A stretch of 64,000 nt of DNA from assembly GCA_963921195.1 (NCBI GenBank), contig OY992536.1, forward strand, positions 328,183,038 through 328,247,037, given 5' to 3'. This DNA is from Pegoplata infirma (lineage: Eukaryota; Arthropoda; Insecta; Diptera; Anthomyiidae). Below the pieces are notes generated by a model. That model was given only the letters and a program-made list of their open reading frames with translations, did not search any database and was not told the DNA's origin. Shown here in pieces: positions 1 through 13,900 of this stretch (position 1 is its first letter; the number at the start of each line of letters is the position of its first letter). A program made the position numbers and the translations under genes.

Positions 1-548
1 ATAAAATTAAATATTTTTATTTATATGATTAAATAAAACTAAAAAATATTTTTAACAATTATTTTGATAGTTAATAAAGCAACAAAAAAAAAAACAGTTA
101 TTAAAGTGTTAAAGAGACATAAAAAACAAACAGAAACATGGAAATGGGTTAAACACAACAAATTGTAAATCTACAAAAAAAAATGTATAAAAAATAATTT
201 GTTAATAATATCCCCGAAGTTAAATCAAATTGAATGTACTATTTTGAGAAATAGGTTTAAATTTAAACGAACATATTCATAACAAAGAAGTATTAAAGTT
301 AAATTCGACTTGGCAGCATTAATGAATAGCCTCCAAATTTTAATTTTTTGAATGTAGTTTTAGCGATACATCCACCCACTGGCCTATCTATTCAGGAATT
401 GAGCTACCTACTCGTATCAGCCGTGCTCAGGGTTGGGATTGCGTCTTGCCCCTTGAGAGGCAGGTTCGGGATCACTACAAAAATAGAAACAAATTTAATT
501 TGCTGGCATTAGTCCCTATAGGGGCTATTTAAAAAGTAAAACAAATAA

Positions 549-1618
549 GAGTGCTAAATTCGGTTATGCCAAATCTTTGATACCTTACAAAATGCAAACA
601 AAAAAGGCAGGAAGTTGAATTTGGGGTGCAAATTTCCCCTCAAAATATAAAGTTACAAATTCTTTTATATGCTTGTTGCACTAAAGAAAAATATAATTCT
701 ATCATAATTAAAACTATTTCTTTTATTCCACACCTACAAAAGGGGGCTGACTGAAAAAAAACGACATTTTCTAATCCCATGAGTCTAAATGCAGGACTTT
801 GAACATCTTGTAACAAAAAATGTTTGCATTTTTTAAACAAAAGCACAAAAAATCAAGTAAAACAAAATAAGAAAGTTATAGTCGGTCAATACCAACCATA
901 TGATACCCTACTTCATTCAGTATTTCCCAGAATATGGGTCCGAAGTCCAAACATGGACCAATTTAATCTATCTTTCGTTAGATCTTCAATTGGTGTAGAA
1001 AAGACACACAAACCTTTTTTTAATTGGATTTGTTTTTTTTTTGTTCCCATTAGACCGAATTAACAGAATATCGGAAAAATGTTCTATTATATTTATACCA
1101 ATGTACACGTTAGATAACTACAAATAAAATTTTAATAAAATATTTCTTATTTTTATGAATATTACAAAATTTATACGAATTTCAGGAGGGTGTTTTGTAT
1201 GGGGACCTACTGGTCCGATTGCTATAAAATTTGGAACGATTTTTGTTTGTGTATAAAAAATACGATTGCCTGCTGTATCATAACACGGTTCTTAGAGTCA
1301 TTTGCGTAAAATTCAAAGGGGACACTTGTATGGGGGATAGGTCTAAACATGGAGTGATTTTTTCCAATTTCAATAGGATTCTGCCTTGGGCCAAAAAAAG
1401 ATTAATTTTTAAATTTCAGTCAAATCGGTTGATAAAAGCTTCCTGTATCGAGAGCAGAAATTTACATGGACAAACGGACGGGCAGATATCGCTAAATCGA
1501 CTCAAAAAGTAATTATGAGTTGACCGGTAGGGTGAGTCTAGGGCCAATATTTCGGGTAGTTACAAATATCATCACAAACTGATTATACACTGTACCGCAG
1601 TTTGGTGTAGGGTACAAT
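549..1618. repeat. Calyptrate-type interspersed repeat, diverged copy
   Basis: Begins GAGTGCTAAATTCGGTTATG, carries GGACAAACGGACGGGCAG near 1466 and ends near GTTTGGTGTAGGGTACAA. This is the same order as the better preserved copy at 1961-2499. No coding capacity. Confidence 0.5.
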
Positions 1619-1960
1619 AAGTAGAATTAATGAATACTCTCCACAATGCCCTTTTTGAGTGATAGTAAATTGTCTAACGTGTGAATAATTTAACAATTTT
1701 GATTAGAAATATTTTATTTTGGTTTCGCTCTTCAAAGAGAACTTTTTCCCTCCTGGTCCAATTTTGCTCATTTACATTTATATGAACCATAGACATATTC
1801 TTCTTATGGGTTAATGATTTTTTTTAATTTTATGTGAAAGACATTTCATTCACCTTTCTAACGATACATATTTTGTTCAAATCCGATAAAAATTGGAGGA
1901 GATATTATGGAACTTCAAGTCGACATGTCTTACGAACCAGATCTAGCCGAAAACAATTGA

Positions 1961-2499
1961 GAGTGTTAAATTCGGCCGTGCCGAATCTTTTATACCCTCC
2001 AACACGTTTAAAAAAAAACAGGGGCGTCTTTTTTTTTTTTTTTGTGGGGGGGGGGTTTCGGTGGTGGGAGACAACCTTTCTGGATCCAACTACAGGACTT
2101 TGAACTTCTTCTGACATAAAAAATGTTTCGTTTGCTAAGCAAAAGTACAAAAAATTTAAAAAAAATTACGTTTTTTCAGGGGTTGGTTTAGTTCTTAAAG
2201 GGGGGAACTTTTTCCCCCGTGGTACGATTTTGCCCAACTTCGAACTTAACCAGCCTATGACCATAAGACATATTCGTGCCAAACTTCAGAATTCTAGCTC
2301 TTTTATTTTGGACTGTATCGTGTCCTCCACAGACGGACGGACAGACGGACGGACAGACGGACATCGCTAGAATGTCTTAGAATCGATCACTGATCAATAA
2401 TATATATACATTATGGGGTCCCCGACCGATATTTCAATGCGTTACACACGGAATGACAAAGTGAGTATACCCCCATACTGTGGTTGGAGGGTATAAAAA
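1961..2499. repeat. Calyptrate-type interspersed repeat, better copy
   Basis: Left part GTTAAATTCGGCCGTGCCG and TTTATACCCTCCAACAC; right part a (GACG/GACA) block GACGGACAGACGGACATCGC, then ATCACTGATCAATAATATAT, CGGAATGACAAAGTGAGTAT and GGTTGGAGGGTATAAAAA. The two TATACCCTCCAAC motifs are inverted with respect to each other and bound the unit. Other copies or fragments: 5220-5400, 6537-7290 (split), 28550-29165 (inverted), 36296-36530 and 51855-52060. Non-coding; class unknown to me. Confidence 0.6.
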
Positions 2500-4850
2500 C
2501 ACCTTTATATTTTCGAATTGGAATCAAAAGATATATCTTCGGATAAAATTTAAGAACTATCAGAGCAATGTCAAACATTTTTGGGCTAAAAAATTAGTAA
2601 AATGAAATAATTTTGAAGAAAAAAAATTTTTAAAAAAATTTGACGAAAAAATGTTTGAGGTAAAAAAAAATATGTTTGTACTTGTTTAAGTACCTTTTGG
2701 TATCCAATTCTGTTCATATATGTGAACCAGCAGCCAAATTAAAGCATTTTGTATTTTTAGGTTATGTAGAATAACCAATATTTTCGAGGTTTGCTTACAT
2801 TTTACAAAACGAAATTCAAGAAAATCGACACGCCCTATTGCAGACTCTGCCAAGTCGAATTTAACTTTTAATTGTTTATGTTATGGAAACGGCAACCTCA
2901 AAATTACAAAAATTTGTTGTAAAAATTAATTAGCCGTGTAAAAAATAAAATATATCAAAACATTAAAAAAATATATCAACAATTCAAACCACGATATCTT
3001 GAAAACTAAGAAAGATAGAACAAAAAATATGATGACTACAAAAGGTTTTAATTTTGAATCTAAGAATTGGCATTTCCGGAAGTTTAAAAGTGCACACACC
3101 TTGCTAAATACTTCCCACGCGATTTTTAAAAGTTAAATAAATGAGAAAATCAAATGTGAAAGGATTTCAAATCGCAAAATCACAATTGTAAAGGCAAGCG
3201 GTTTTCCGCAATTTTTCTTATAAAAATAAAATTGAATTTTGTTTGGTAGAAAAACGCGGCGGAATTTTGTTTTCATATAAATAGTATTGTGATTATTCTC
3301 TAACAGTCTTGAAAGGGTAACGGCTGCCTACCCTGATTAACACTTAACAGATATCAAACATTCATTGAATAATTCAATTAACTTACTAGCAACAATTCGA
3401 CTTGAGACAAATTTTAATTCTACTTAGTCGATAGAAGAAACGATTCAAATAAACTTTCCAAAAACTCTGCCTCAAACTAAAAAACCTACAAACGGGAGGT
3501 GTTAAATATTTAACGAAATTTAATTTACGTTAACTAATAGAATAGTGAACGTGATAAAATGATTAACAAATGAATAAACAACAAAAAAGTGAAGAAGTAG
3601 ATAGGATTGATTTTGAAAAACATACAACTTAATAAAATATTAAACACAATCAGGGCTTTAGCATTCAACCACAAATGTTTCGAAAACATACTCTTTTGTA
3701 TTTGCTGTAAAATTTTTAAAATGTCAGTAAGGGCCTTTTGCGTTTTAGGTAACAATTCAATGCGCTTGTTGTAAATAAATGCATTTCTTTACTTTGCAGG
3801 AGCAAAAATGTTTAACACAAAAAAACCAAGCTGTAGGACTCAGAATGTAGTGGGGGAGATTTACAAAATCCGCTTTATAGGATAGCGCTTACCTTCAAAA
3901 ACCCTATGTGGAAAAATATGCATAAATTTTGTAGAAACCCGAAAATCAACATTAAAATTGCAAAATATGATTTTTTTCTTTCCAACTTCAAAAAAAAAAC
4001 TACTCAAGAATTTCAAAACCGTTAAAACAAAAATGTAGGAAATTCTTAAACAACGTGTGGAGCGATCTCAATTTACAATATTTTCAATTTTAAAAATTAG
4101 AATTTTATATTTTTAAAATAATGAGTTTGAAATCTAGCGCCGTAGTAAAATTCGCGAAACAGCAATTATCGCTCCGTCCTAATCGGTATGACTATGATTA
4201 AAGCCAAATACCATAGTTGTGTTTATTATTTTTGGACAGACAAATCAATGAAATAATGAATGAATTATTTATACTTACACTTGTTTTTTCTCAATTGTTT
4301 CACTGTATGTGTAACACACTTTAGATCTTAAGTTTTATATTTATTTATTCATAAGATAATTTTAAATTTAGAGGACAATTATTTCAGATCCATAGTAATT
4401 TTTGTTTAATTTGTTTTTATTATGGATGGACACATACACCACACAATGTTTTATGTTTAGTTCAAATATGACAAAAACAACAACAACAACAATATCGATT
4501 TCATTCATGTGTCAAATTCATGATGAACAGTGTGCAACAAAAAGGAGCAGAGGCATTGATCGATTCATTTCATTTTTTTTTTTTTTTAATATTTCGATTA
4601 TTGTGTAAACATTTTGATTAATTGATTTGATTTCAGTTTTTTTTTTTATTTAGTTAAAAAAAGCGCAGCATGGAAATAAAATGTAAAAAATATATTAGCT
4701 TTTTAAGTTAATGCAGTTAGTGGCATTAAAAAAAATTATTGTAATTAAAAAATGCAAAAAATTAAACAAAATACAAAGGAATAACAAAAGACAAATAGTA
4801 AAAATAATAACAATAATAATGAAGGCTGGACATCATCCCGATTAACTCAC
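2500..4850. other. AT-rich sequence, no gene seen
   Basis: Long poly-A/T tracts and no ORF with coding character on either strand. If NUAK transcription ends inside the window, its last exon would be here on the minus strand, but none could be supported. Confidence 0.5.
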
Positions 4851-4978
4851 CTGCCAAATGGTTCTTGATTCCAAAATGGACTTTGTGATTGTCTCATATT
4901 GCTTAAAAGACGACTTGAGGTCGGAAAACCAGTAGTAATATCATTATTAACGTTAAGGCGGTTTGTTAATGCTCGCAC
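4851..4978 (-). CDS. NUAK: NUAK coding exon 11 (last exon found)
   Basis: Encodes [18 protein letters not shown], then [20 protein letters not shown]. Acceptor ATTTTAAACAG|G at 4980-4979; a clear donor GGCAG|GTGAGTTAA at 4850. The exon ends in phase 2, so at least one more coding exon is needed. If this last intron were retained, the frame would read GGC AGG TGA and stop at once. I found no convincing continuation between 1 and 4850. Confidence 0.82.
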
Positions 4979-7900
4979 CTGTTTAAAATATGTTGAATTT
5001 TTATAGTTAAATTGTTAAAAAAAAAAACATTTTCGCTTTTCTACTTACTCGCTGTAAAAGTGTTGAAAATAGATTTTCAGCGGTTAAAATTTCGAAACCG
5101 TCATCGTCATCCTCTTCTCCTGAACTTTGTGAATCATTTTCTTGACTCAATTTTTTAACTGGGCGTGAACTTCTGCAATTGGGACAAAAAGAAATTAAAA
5201 AGTTAAATTGTATTTTTTTTTTGTGTTTTCAGGGGTAGTTTTAGCTTTTCAAACGGGAACTTTTTTCCCCTGGTCCGATTTTGACCATCTCCGAAATTAA
5301 TCAGCCTATGACCATAAGCCACACTTCAGGGGTCTTTCACAGTCAAACAGACCGACGCACAGTGGACCAAATGCTTAATCTAGCGTGCAAGAGAGTATAA
5401 TTCGACTTTGAGAGCACCTAGAAACATGAAATTTGTAATGCACAAGGAAAATGAGATGAGCTTCTTTATAGTCCAAATTTGGGCGGTATTTGAAGGGGCG
5501 TGTCACTTATTGAAACATTGTCATAATAAAATATAAGTAAAGTAGAGCCAATAATAAGCAGAGAAAGTAATTTTTTTGACGTAAAAAAGATTTTTAAACA
5601 GTTTAGAAAAGAAATATTTAATTTTGAGTAAAAAAAAAATTTTTTTACTCATTTCGGTAAAAAAAAAAAAAATTTTAGTGAAAATTTTTTTTTTGAGCTA
5701 AAATTTTTTTTTGCTTGTAAAATTTTTACATTGGGTTAAAAAATGTTTGAAAATGTCAAAAATACTCAGCAAAATATTTTTGTGGCTCATCAATTTCATT
5801 TAAAGCGTTAAGGTGTTTTTTTTTTAACGTAAATTCAGTATACACCAATCTGAAATTCACGGTTTTTGCTTACAACTTCTGAACCACTAGACCGATTTAG
5901 CTAATATTCAATACCAACCTGACTAGGAAAATTGAAAATATATATGCCAAGCGTCAGCAGCAACAGAGTTGCCATTTGAAAGTTATCGTGTTTTAAACAG
6001 ACAGACGGACGGACATCGCTAGATCGACTGAAAAACAAAAACCAGCAAAAACCAGCAGCCAATTTTTTTATTATTTTGGAGCTCAATATCTATTCTTTTG
6101 AAATCATGTAAAAACCCTATAGAAGTTAGCGGGATTAGTACCTAAATTCATTAACAAAATTCAAGTTTGCTTGAAAAATAATTCCATTGTGGACTCTCTT
6201 TTTAATTTACGTTTTTTTACAAACAACAACACAAATCAGCTTCAAATATACATTCCTTGAGGTTAAAATATAACAAATAATTTGATAAATTGCCTTAATA
6301 CGGTCGTAAAATAGCAGTTTAAACAATCAACACGTCTAGACAGAACTTGAAGATTTTTTTTTATAAAAACTAATTACTCATCTTTGGCTGCCTACTACGA
6401 TGGTGTTTTCGCAATAAACAAAGAAATTTTATTAGCGTTAAGTAAGGTAGGAATAGTGCAATCATATATGCGATACTAATTCAATATTGTAAAAACTTCA
6501 TTTTTCGACCAACTGCGCACCAGATTCAACATTTGGTCCACTGGGCGACGGACATCGTTAGAATGTGTTAGGGTCGATCACTGATCAATAATATATATGA
6601 GGCATTCTATGCCAAATCGCACACTTTCGGACTCGACCCCATCAAATTTATTTCATGTTTGGATATGTTTTAGTACGTATTAAATGCAACTTGCACACCA
6701 ATTTTCAGCTTCATAAAATAAATCAAAAAAAAGGTGCAATTTTCAAAATTAAAAAAAAAAAAAAAATAGAACGAATTGTGATCACATCTCGAATTATGTC
6801 TTAAAAGTTGCGTAATTAAGAGACGAATTTTTATAGTTTAAAAAAAAAATCAAAGGTTTCGGACTTTTTCAAAAAGTCGATTTTAATTTTTTAAGTTAAA
6901 AAAGGGATAATTACTTCGAATAATTTTTTCATATTTTTTTTCTTAAACTACATTTAAATGCCAACAAAATTTTGTCCAACTTTTTTTAAGATATCGATAT
7001 TTTTACTGGTCAAAATTAATTAAAAATTTAAATTTCTTAATTTTTTTTTTGAAAAAATCGCCATTTTGAAAAATTGATTACTCAACACCATCTTGGAATA
7101 AAAAGCTGCAAATTGGTGTGCAATAGACTGCCCAAAAAAAAGCAAGTTGCATTTAATACGTACTAAAACATATCCGAAAAAGAAATAAATCTAAGGGGGT
7201 CGGGTCCGAAAGTGTGCGATTTGGTATGGAGTGCCCTATATACTTTATGGGGTACTAGATCGATATTTCGATATTTTTTTTACCCCGCCCATAAAAGGTT
7301 GGGCCGCTAAAAACCTACGTTATTTTCAAAAATGTCTACAGAATTTTTGTTCAACTTATCTCATTATTATAAGGGTATAAGTTGAACAAATGCAGAAGAA
7401 AACTTAAATTTCTAAAAATTATAGACATTTCTGGTATTTCCATACCGGTTTCAAACACTCCAGTATGTGTCATCATCAGTAGGATTTTAAATGTTGGTTT
7501 GTCTTGTTAATAGAAATTGTTTTTAATATATGTGAATATAATTTCTACAGAATAAATTTTGACAGTTTCCAACACTACAATTCTATTGCTAACAATCTCA
7601 ACCTCACCTCATACTTTCTTTCAACTTTTTTGTGTCTTACTTTTGCAGACACATATGAAGGAATTAGCATTTTCTGTTTCGGAGACGTGCCTAATGGCGA
7701 TATATTTTGTCAGTAATTTTATTTATTTTCTGTAAGTTCAGATCGAGCTCGGGCTCTAATTATATTTGTTATAAGGATTATGTAAATTTTTAAATATTTG
7801 TATTAAGGAATAAGTTTGTTGTCTTAAATGTTTATCTCTAGAATAATTTTTATCATACCTTAGTTTATGTATTGTGAAATGTGCATCTTCATCACCATCA

Positions 7901-10900
7901 CCACGATTGGAGGAGGACGTTCGCAACTTTTGGAATGGCAAACTATCATCGACTCCACTATCGCTAAGTAGTGATCTGAAATTGCCCAAAAAGTAAATGA
8001 TATCTTTATTTCGAAACAAACCTTAAGTTAAATTCTATACTCACCCTATACGGCGAGTTGGCCGTAAACGAGTGAATGTTGATCGACTTGAAGTGGTTGC
8101 AGTTGTGTGACTGGATTCTGATGGTTCTATGCTACCTTCTCGAGGTGTTATAAATCCACCACCTTCTACAGCAATGGGTATTATGAACTCACGAGGACTC
8201 TTTTTAATTGGCTGTGACGAACCCGTTATTGTCGATTGAGATATGTTAGTGGTGGTTGTATCCGATTCAGAGTCATTAGTAGATTGACGTGACAGCGTGC
8301 CAGATCTAAAAAAACATATTTTTTTTTTAAATAAGAAATCAATGCTGCTGTAGCAAAACTCTAAACTTACCTGTTTGTTGTATTTGAAATTGTTCGTGCG
8401 TAGGTTGATGGTGGCTTCTGAATAGATATCACGTGTTCTTTGGGCTCTAAGCTGGAGGCTCTAGGATTTGCAATTGTTTTTATAGGACTATAAGGAACTG
8501 GACCTTCACGTGGTGGTGCGCTGCGTAAATCGGCAACTGGATGTTGCATTTCTGTTGTAAAACGCATAGACGGCTGTTCGACAATGGCTGGTTTAATGTC
8601 TAATTGAATTTCAGTTTTTGCGGTTTTACGACGCGGCAAAGTAGCAGATTTCAGCGTAATAGATGCAGTTGATGTTTTCATGGTACCCGCAGGTGGATTA
8701 ATATCGCCAGCACCTGGAGATACTGATACTATTATGAATTAAATAATTAATTACATTGTATATAGTAGACTTGTTTAAATTAAATGTTTAGTTTAAACCA
8801 AAACCTAATATTCTATCTACATTTAAAGCATATTTTTATTTTTTTGCTATACATAAGTTTAAAAAAATATGAATAATAATAGTGAATAAGTATTGATAAA
8901 TAAAAAGCAGAAAGAGACATGTAATTGAAATCGATTAAAGAATTTGTGGCATCACATTATCGAGCTCTGAACCCTACAATGCGTTCATTTAATTTGGCTG
9001 AATTGACAGTAACAGCAGTTATAGATAGATAACACAACTTTAAAGGAAATGAGTGATTTGATTAGTGATTCAAATCTGCAAATAAAATTTGTCTTATCAC
9101 GTGAGGATTTAGATAAATTCGCGTTTAAAGTGTCGAAAAGGCGTTTTCTTGAAGCATTTAAAATGAGATACTGAAAGTCGTTAACAGAAAGCTCTCCATT
9201 TTAGATATATTTTGTGGTTTTTAACCAATGTTCATACAAATATGTGCTTGCGACTATTAATTTATTTTACAGTTTTAGAAAATTAATTTCAAATTTGCCG
9301 TAAAGAGAAAATTCCAGACTTCGATTGAGTTCGGAACCAAGTCATTCTCACGTAATGATCTCATTTTAAAGGTGTTCAAAAATAATTAAAATTTATTTTA
9401 TTTTTTTTTTTAATTGTGAGGTGATAGAAATTAAAGAATTTTCGAACAACGCACACTCACTCACGAGCAAATTTTTTTTACTCACACTCACGTGCACTCA
9501 CACAAGCTTCACTCACACTCAAAAAACTCTTATTTACACAAAAAAAAATTTAAAAAATTAAATTTCAAGAATTTTACAAAAATTTTAGAAACAAACTCAC
9601 GCACACTCACGAAATGTTTTCCCCTACTCACAATCACGTGAGTTAAATTGAATTCAGTCACACTAATCACTAATCAGCTCATGTGCCCATCTCTAATATA
9701 AATACATATTAAGTAACCGTTTTGGAATCGGTAAACAAAAACCTATACATTTTTGTTGGCTTCATCCAAAACACAGTGACATATCCTAGATTTGTAGAGC
9801 GGTGTAATGCAGCAAAAGACTAAAAAGAAATTTAGTACCCCCAAATAATGTTATTAAATTCTGCCTAATGAAAAAAAGCTTGCCACACCAAAAAACTTAT
9901 TTAAAAAAATAAGGCGAATAGTGAAAGAAAACCCCTGAAAAAAACTACCTTCATCGTTTTATAACCACCCACATTATGCCGTATCGATTTTTACTTTTAT
10001 TTTTTTTAGCTAAAAAAAAGTTTCTATTGGAGTCAAAATGACCCCAAACAGTTTTTGTGAAAATCAAAAATTTCCTTCTGCTCCCGCATCGCGGTTAATG
10101 TAAAATCCCCCCCCCCCCAAAAAACAATGCTATCGTGGAAAACCTCCTGCTAGTATTCCAAATGCCTCCCCCGAAGTCTTATAAAAATCAAAAAATCCTC
10201 ACATCGCGGGGTAAATAAATTCGTTCGATTCAATAAAATGTGAACACGAAATTTCGAATTAAGGAATTAATTCCTTAGAATATTTGCCTGTATGCTAGGG
10301 TGTTTCATCATAATTTTTTTTTTGGTTTTTCCACTCTTAAAGCGGACGGAATATGAATTCTTATGGCCTAAAAGATTTTTGAGATTTTTTTTCAGATTTT
10401 TGGAAGGTCGGGATCAACTCGTTCAAATCGATTTTATCCAGAAAATGACGTTATGAAAAATTTTAAGTAAAATTTTGCTTAAAAATGGGAAATTTTCCTT
10501 ACTATGTAAACTTGCAAATAGTTCATAGTTTTCTTAAAATGGAGTACATATATGGAAGAAATTCTTGCCGCCAAAGAAATTTTCCCAAAATCTATGAAAT
10601 GTGTATTTATTTTCAAAAGATTTTTCTAAAATATAAGTTTACACAAAAAATATCAATTGCAATTGGAAGATTCTAATTGTAATTTGAAGATTCTTATTGT
10701 AATTCGAAGATTTATATTTTGCTTCGAAAAACTGACCTTAAAAAGGTAGTTATATGTATGTTTTTTGAAAATTTCTGCATAACAAGAAAACCGTTAAATT
10801 TAATATTTTTTTTGTAGTATGTGCATATCGGTAAAAGAATATTTTATAGAACAAACTTTTAAAAAATATTGAGAAGGGACGAAATTAAACGAAAATAAAC

Positions 10901-13900
10901 GGCGCAGCGACGAATTGATATTTTTTGAATTACATCTGTGAATGGTACAAACCACCCTCCCGATATTCCCATAAGATATTACGTCGTTCATTAATTGTTT
11001 ATATGTATTGCAATATTACAAAAAATAAATTTCGATATTTGCGAACCTTCGAAAGGAATATTTAGATGGACCTTTACATTGGGCGTTTAATGTTTCAAAG
11101 TAATTGTTACAAATATGTAACGCAATAACATTTTTGTGAAACATTCTAAAAAAAGAGATTTATGCTCTGCATTTCCAAAAAAAGATCGAAAAAATATCGT
11201 GTTCTAGTAGCATTAACCAAAAAGATATATAGAAAATAAGACACATTATTTAAAATTCAAATTGAGTTGTATAAGTGGGTTTGGGTGGGTGGTAGTACTC
11301 GTATAATCTATCTACAATAATTAAATCTATTACAGGCAAACAACAATTGTTATTTGTAACGAATGAACAAACGAACGAAAGAACGAACTAACGACAGCTA
11401 AACTTACATTTCCACAATGGCGACTTAGATGCATTATAGAACGGTTTTGGCGAACTGTTTGTATTTATGACATTCGAGTTGTTGGTGATTGTGGTAGCAG
11501 TGGCTGTGGCGACAGCTTGTGCATTGGAGGCGGCAGCAGCGGCGGCTGTGGAGCCAAATGCCTGTGCCAACAGTGGGTGTTGTTGTGTTAAGGAAGACGA
11601 CAATAATGACGATGACAGAGGTGATGGCGATGCAAAAGATGGAGCATACATGTTATGAGGTGATTTTTCCAGTTGTTTAGAGGATGGTGGTGAGCGCATG
11701 TTTTGGGTGGACATCGCTAAAGTGTTTGGATGGACATAACTACCAATACCACCAGCAGCTAAACGTCCCATTAATGTTTGCCGTGCTGCGGCGAGGGCAA
11801 CGTTTGCATTTGGTGGTGCCTGTGCAACTGTGACACTATGTGGCAATGACGGCTGTTTGTTATGATTTCGATGAGTTAGGAAATCGTTACTGGTTGTTCC
11901 TCTAGGATCCATACTGCAGTTGTATCCTAGAAAACTCCCACTGATTGCACGCATTTGAGCATAGCCCCCTCCTCCACCCCCGCCGCCGCCGGCGCAACTG
12001 CCATTGCCGAAAAACGATGAAGATGGTAATGGTGGTGGTAGTGGTTGTGGCCTGCGTATAACTAAAATATATAGATGATGAACCAATGATGAGATGAATC
12101 TATACGGTATGGTATGTAGGTGGTAGGTATACTTAACTTTATGACAAAACTTAATACTCACTACTACTACTAACACAATCAACCCAGTCAACCCTTGACC
12201 CAGACTCAATAAATAGAAATAAATTGTATATGAAAGCGTGTTTCATGTCTTTTTTTGTTGTGGTAAATTATATGTGGTTGTCTTTTTGAAGTGGGAATAA
12301 TATACCTAACTTGGCTCGCCTAATTACCTTACGTTTATGCTACAGCTAATCTAAAAAAAAAAATCAACATACCTGGCTGTATTGCATTTCCGATTATTGC
12401 GCGAGCATTTTTGAGTTTTCGCTCGCGTTCTGCAGCTAATCCGGGAGTTTTGGTATCGCTAACACGTATGTTTTCTGTTTTGGCACATAGTTGGTTTACA
12501 TCTTTGGACGATTCTGTTTGAGCCTGTCGCAGCAAAGCTATGGAATTTTCCATTGAGCGCCTGGCGTCTTCAAGCGAAAATGACGAAACTGATGCCTTGG
12601 AGTCGCTGGCCTCTACACTGGGTGTCTCGCCGAGAACATCAGTATCGGAACTTTCGTTCAAAGTGTAACCGGTGGATGAAGCTCCTCCATATTCCTGAGG
12701 TAATTCTGCTGCGGCTGCAGCAGCAATTTGTTCCAGTGCCCGACGCTCACCGGCTGTTGGTTGTTGTCCTGGACTAGCAACAGTAGTAGATGCCTTGCGT
12801 TCGTACTCCTTCTTGAAATTACCCACGCTAACGCCGGGTATCACAAATTTTTTGGGTTTTTCGCCCCCGCTAGCAGCACCAGTGTTTGTGGCATTCATTT
12901 GTTGAAACTTTTCCGCCGTCTCAAGAATGCGGGATTTTCTACGCTCTGCGTTGAATTTATTCAGCGGAGATTCATCTTGCAAACTACACTTCCGAACGAA
13001 GGGTTGACTGCCAGTCTGTGTAGTTTCAGTCGGAACTTTAGATTTTAACGACGCTATAGAATTGGTTTCCGTTGTGGTCGCACTTTCCTCTGGATCTATT
13101 TGACCAATGACGTTTACCAAGTCTGCGGTTTTGTGCTTATTAACGAACTTCTTAATTACTTTTGTGGCACCTTTTGTCTTTTCGGGAGATTCTTCAACCG
13201 CTTCAGGCTTATTACTACCCGTGCACTTTGTCGTGTCATCGGACTTTTCTTTTTCAGCGGTAGAAGCTTCTGCAGTTTTAGTCGAATTGGCGGATTTGTT
13301 GTCTTGTATTAACTGTTCGCACAAATCACCAACCACTTGCATGTCTTTTGCTGAAAAGTTACGTGATGAATTTGGCTTTAAGCTACTGGAAGGGATGGGA
13401 TGTTCTTTAATTAGTATATCTTCGTCGGTTTCCATTGGTATAGTTTCTTCAGCTAAAGTAGTCGACGTCGTCCCTGTAACATCGTCGCCTACAGTAAGCG
13501 CACTTTCGGGTTTGTCCTTCTTTTTCGACGCCACGCCAGCTGCATTGTCTGTGGATACGGTATTTTCAAGTTTTCGTTTGGTCTGAATTGGACTTTGTGC
13601 GGGAGTGATGGTACGTGTGGGAGAAGGCATTAGAGCTGCTTCGCCACCAGCTGTAAGTGGGAAATAAAAAGGGGGACGGATGAGTTGTTAGGTTAAAAAA
13701 GAGACTGTTCAAGTTTAGTTCACTTTGTGTGTCGTCAAGCAGATAGTCAGATTAAAATTGATTTTAAACGATTACAAAAGGAAATGACAAGTTCGTGGGA
13801 CAAGGAAATTTGGAAAGGAGGAAATGGAATGGTGTAGTTAGCATCAATTAAAACTAAGTACATATGGTGTGGACATTTTAAGTGTAGGTTTATCTTGCAC

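Noticed and set aside
3534..3755. Minus-strand ORF of 73 codons as the missing NUAK C-terminal exon
   Set aside because: The composition is a hydrophobic AT-rich chance frame with no resemblance to kinase tails and no acceptor in the required phase that I could support.
11467..11658. Plus-strand Ala/Val-rich ORF
   Set aside because: Reverse reading of the Ala/Thr/Ser repeats of NUAK exon 6.
13107..13586. Plus-strand ORF of 159 codons within NUAK exon 5
   Set aside because: Shadow frame of a GC-richer coding exon; the minus frame has the conserved protein and splice signals.
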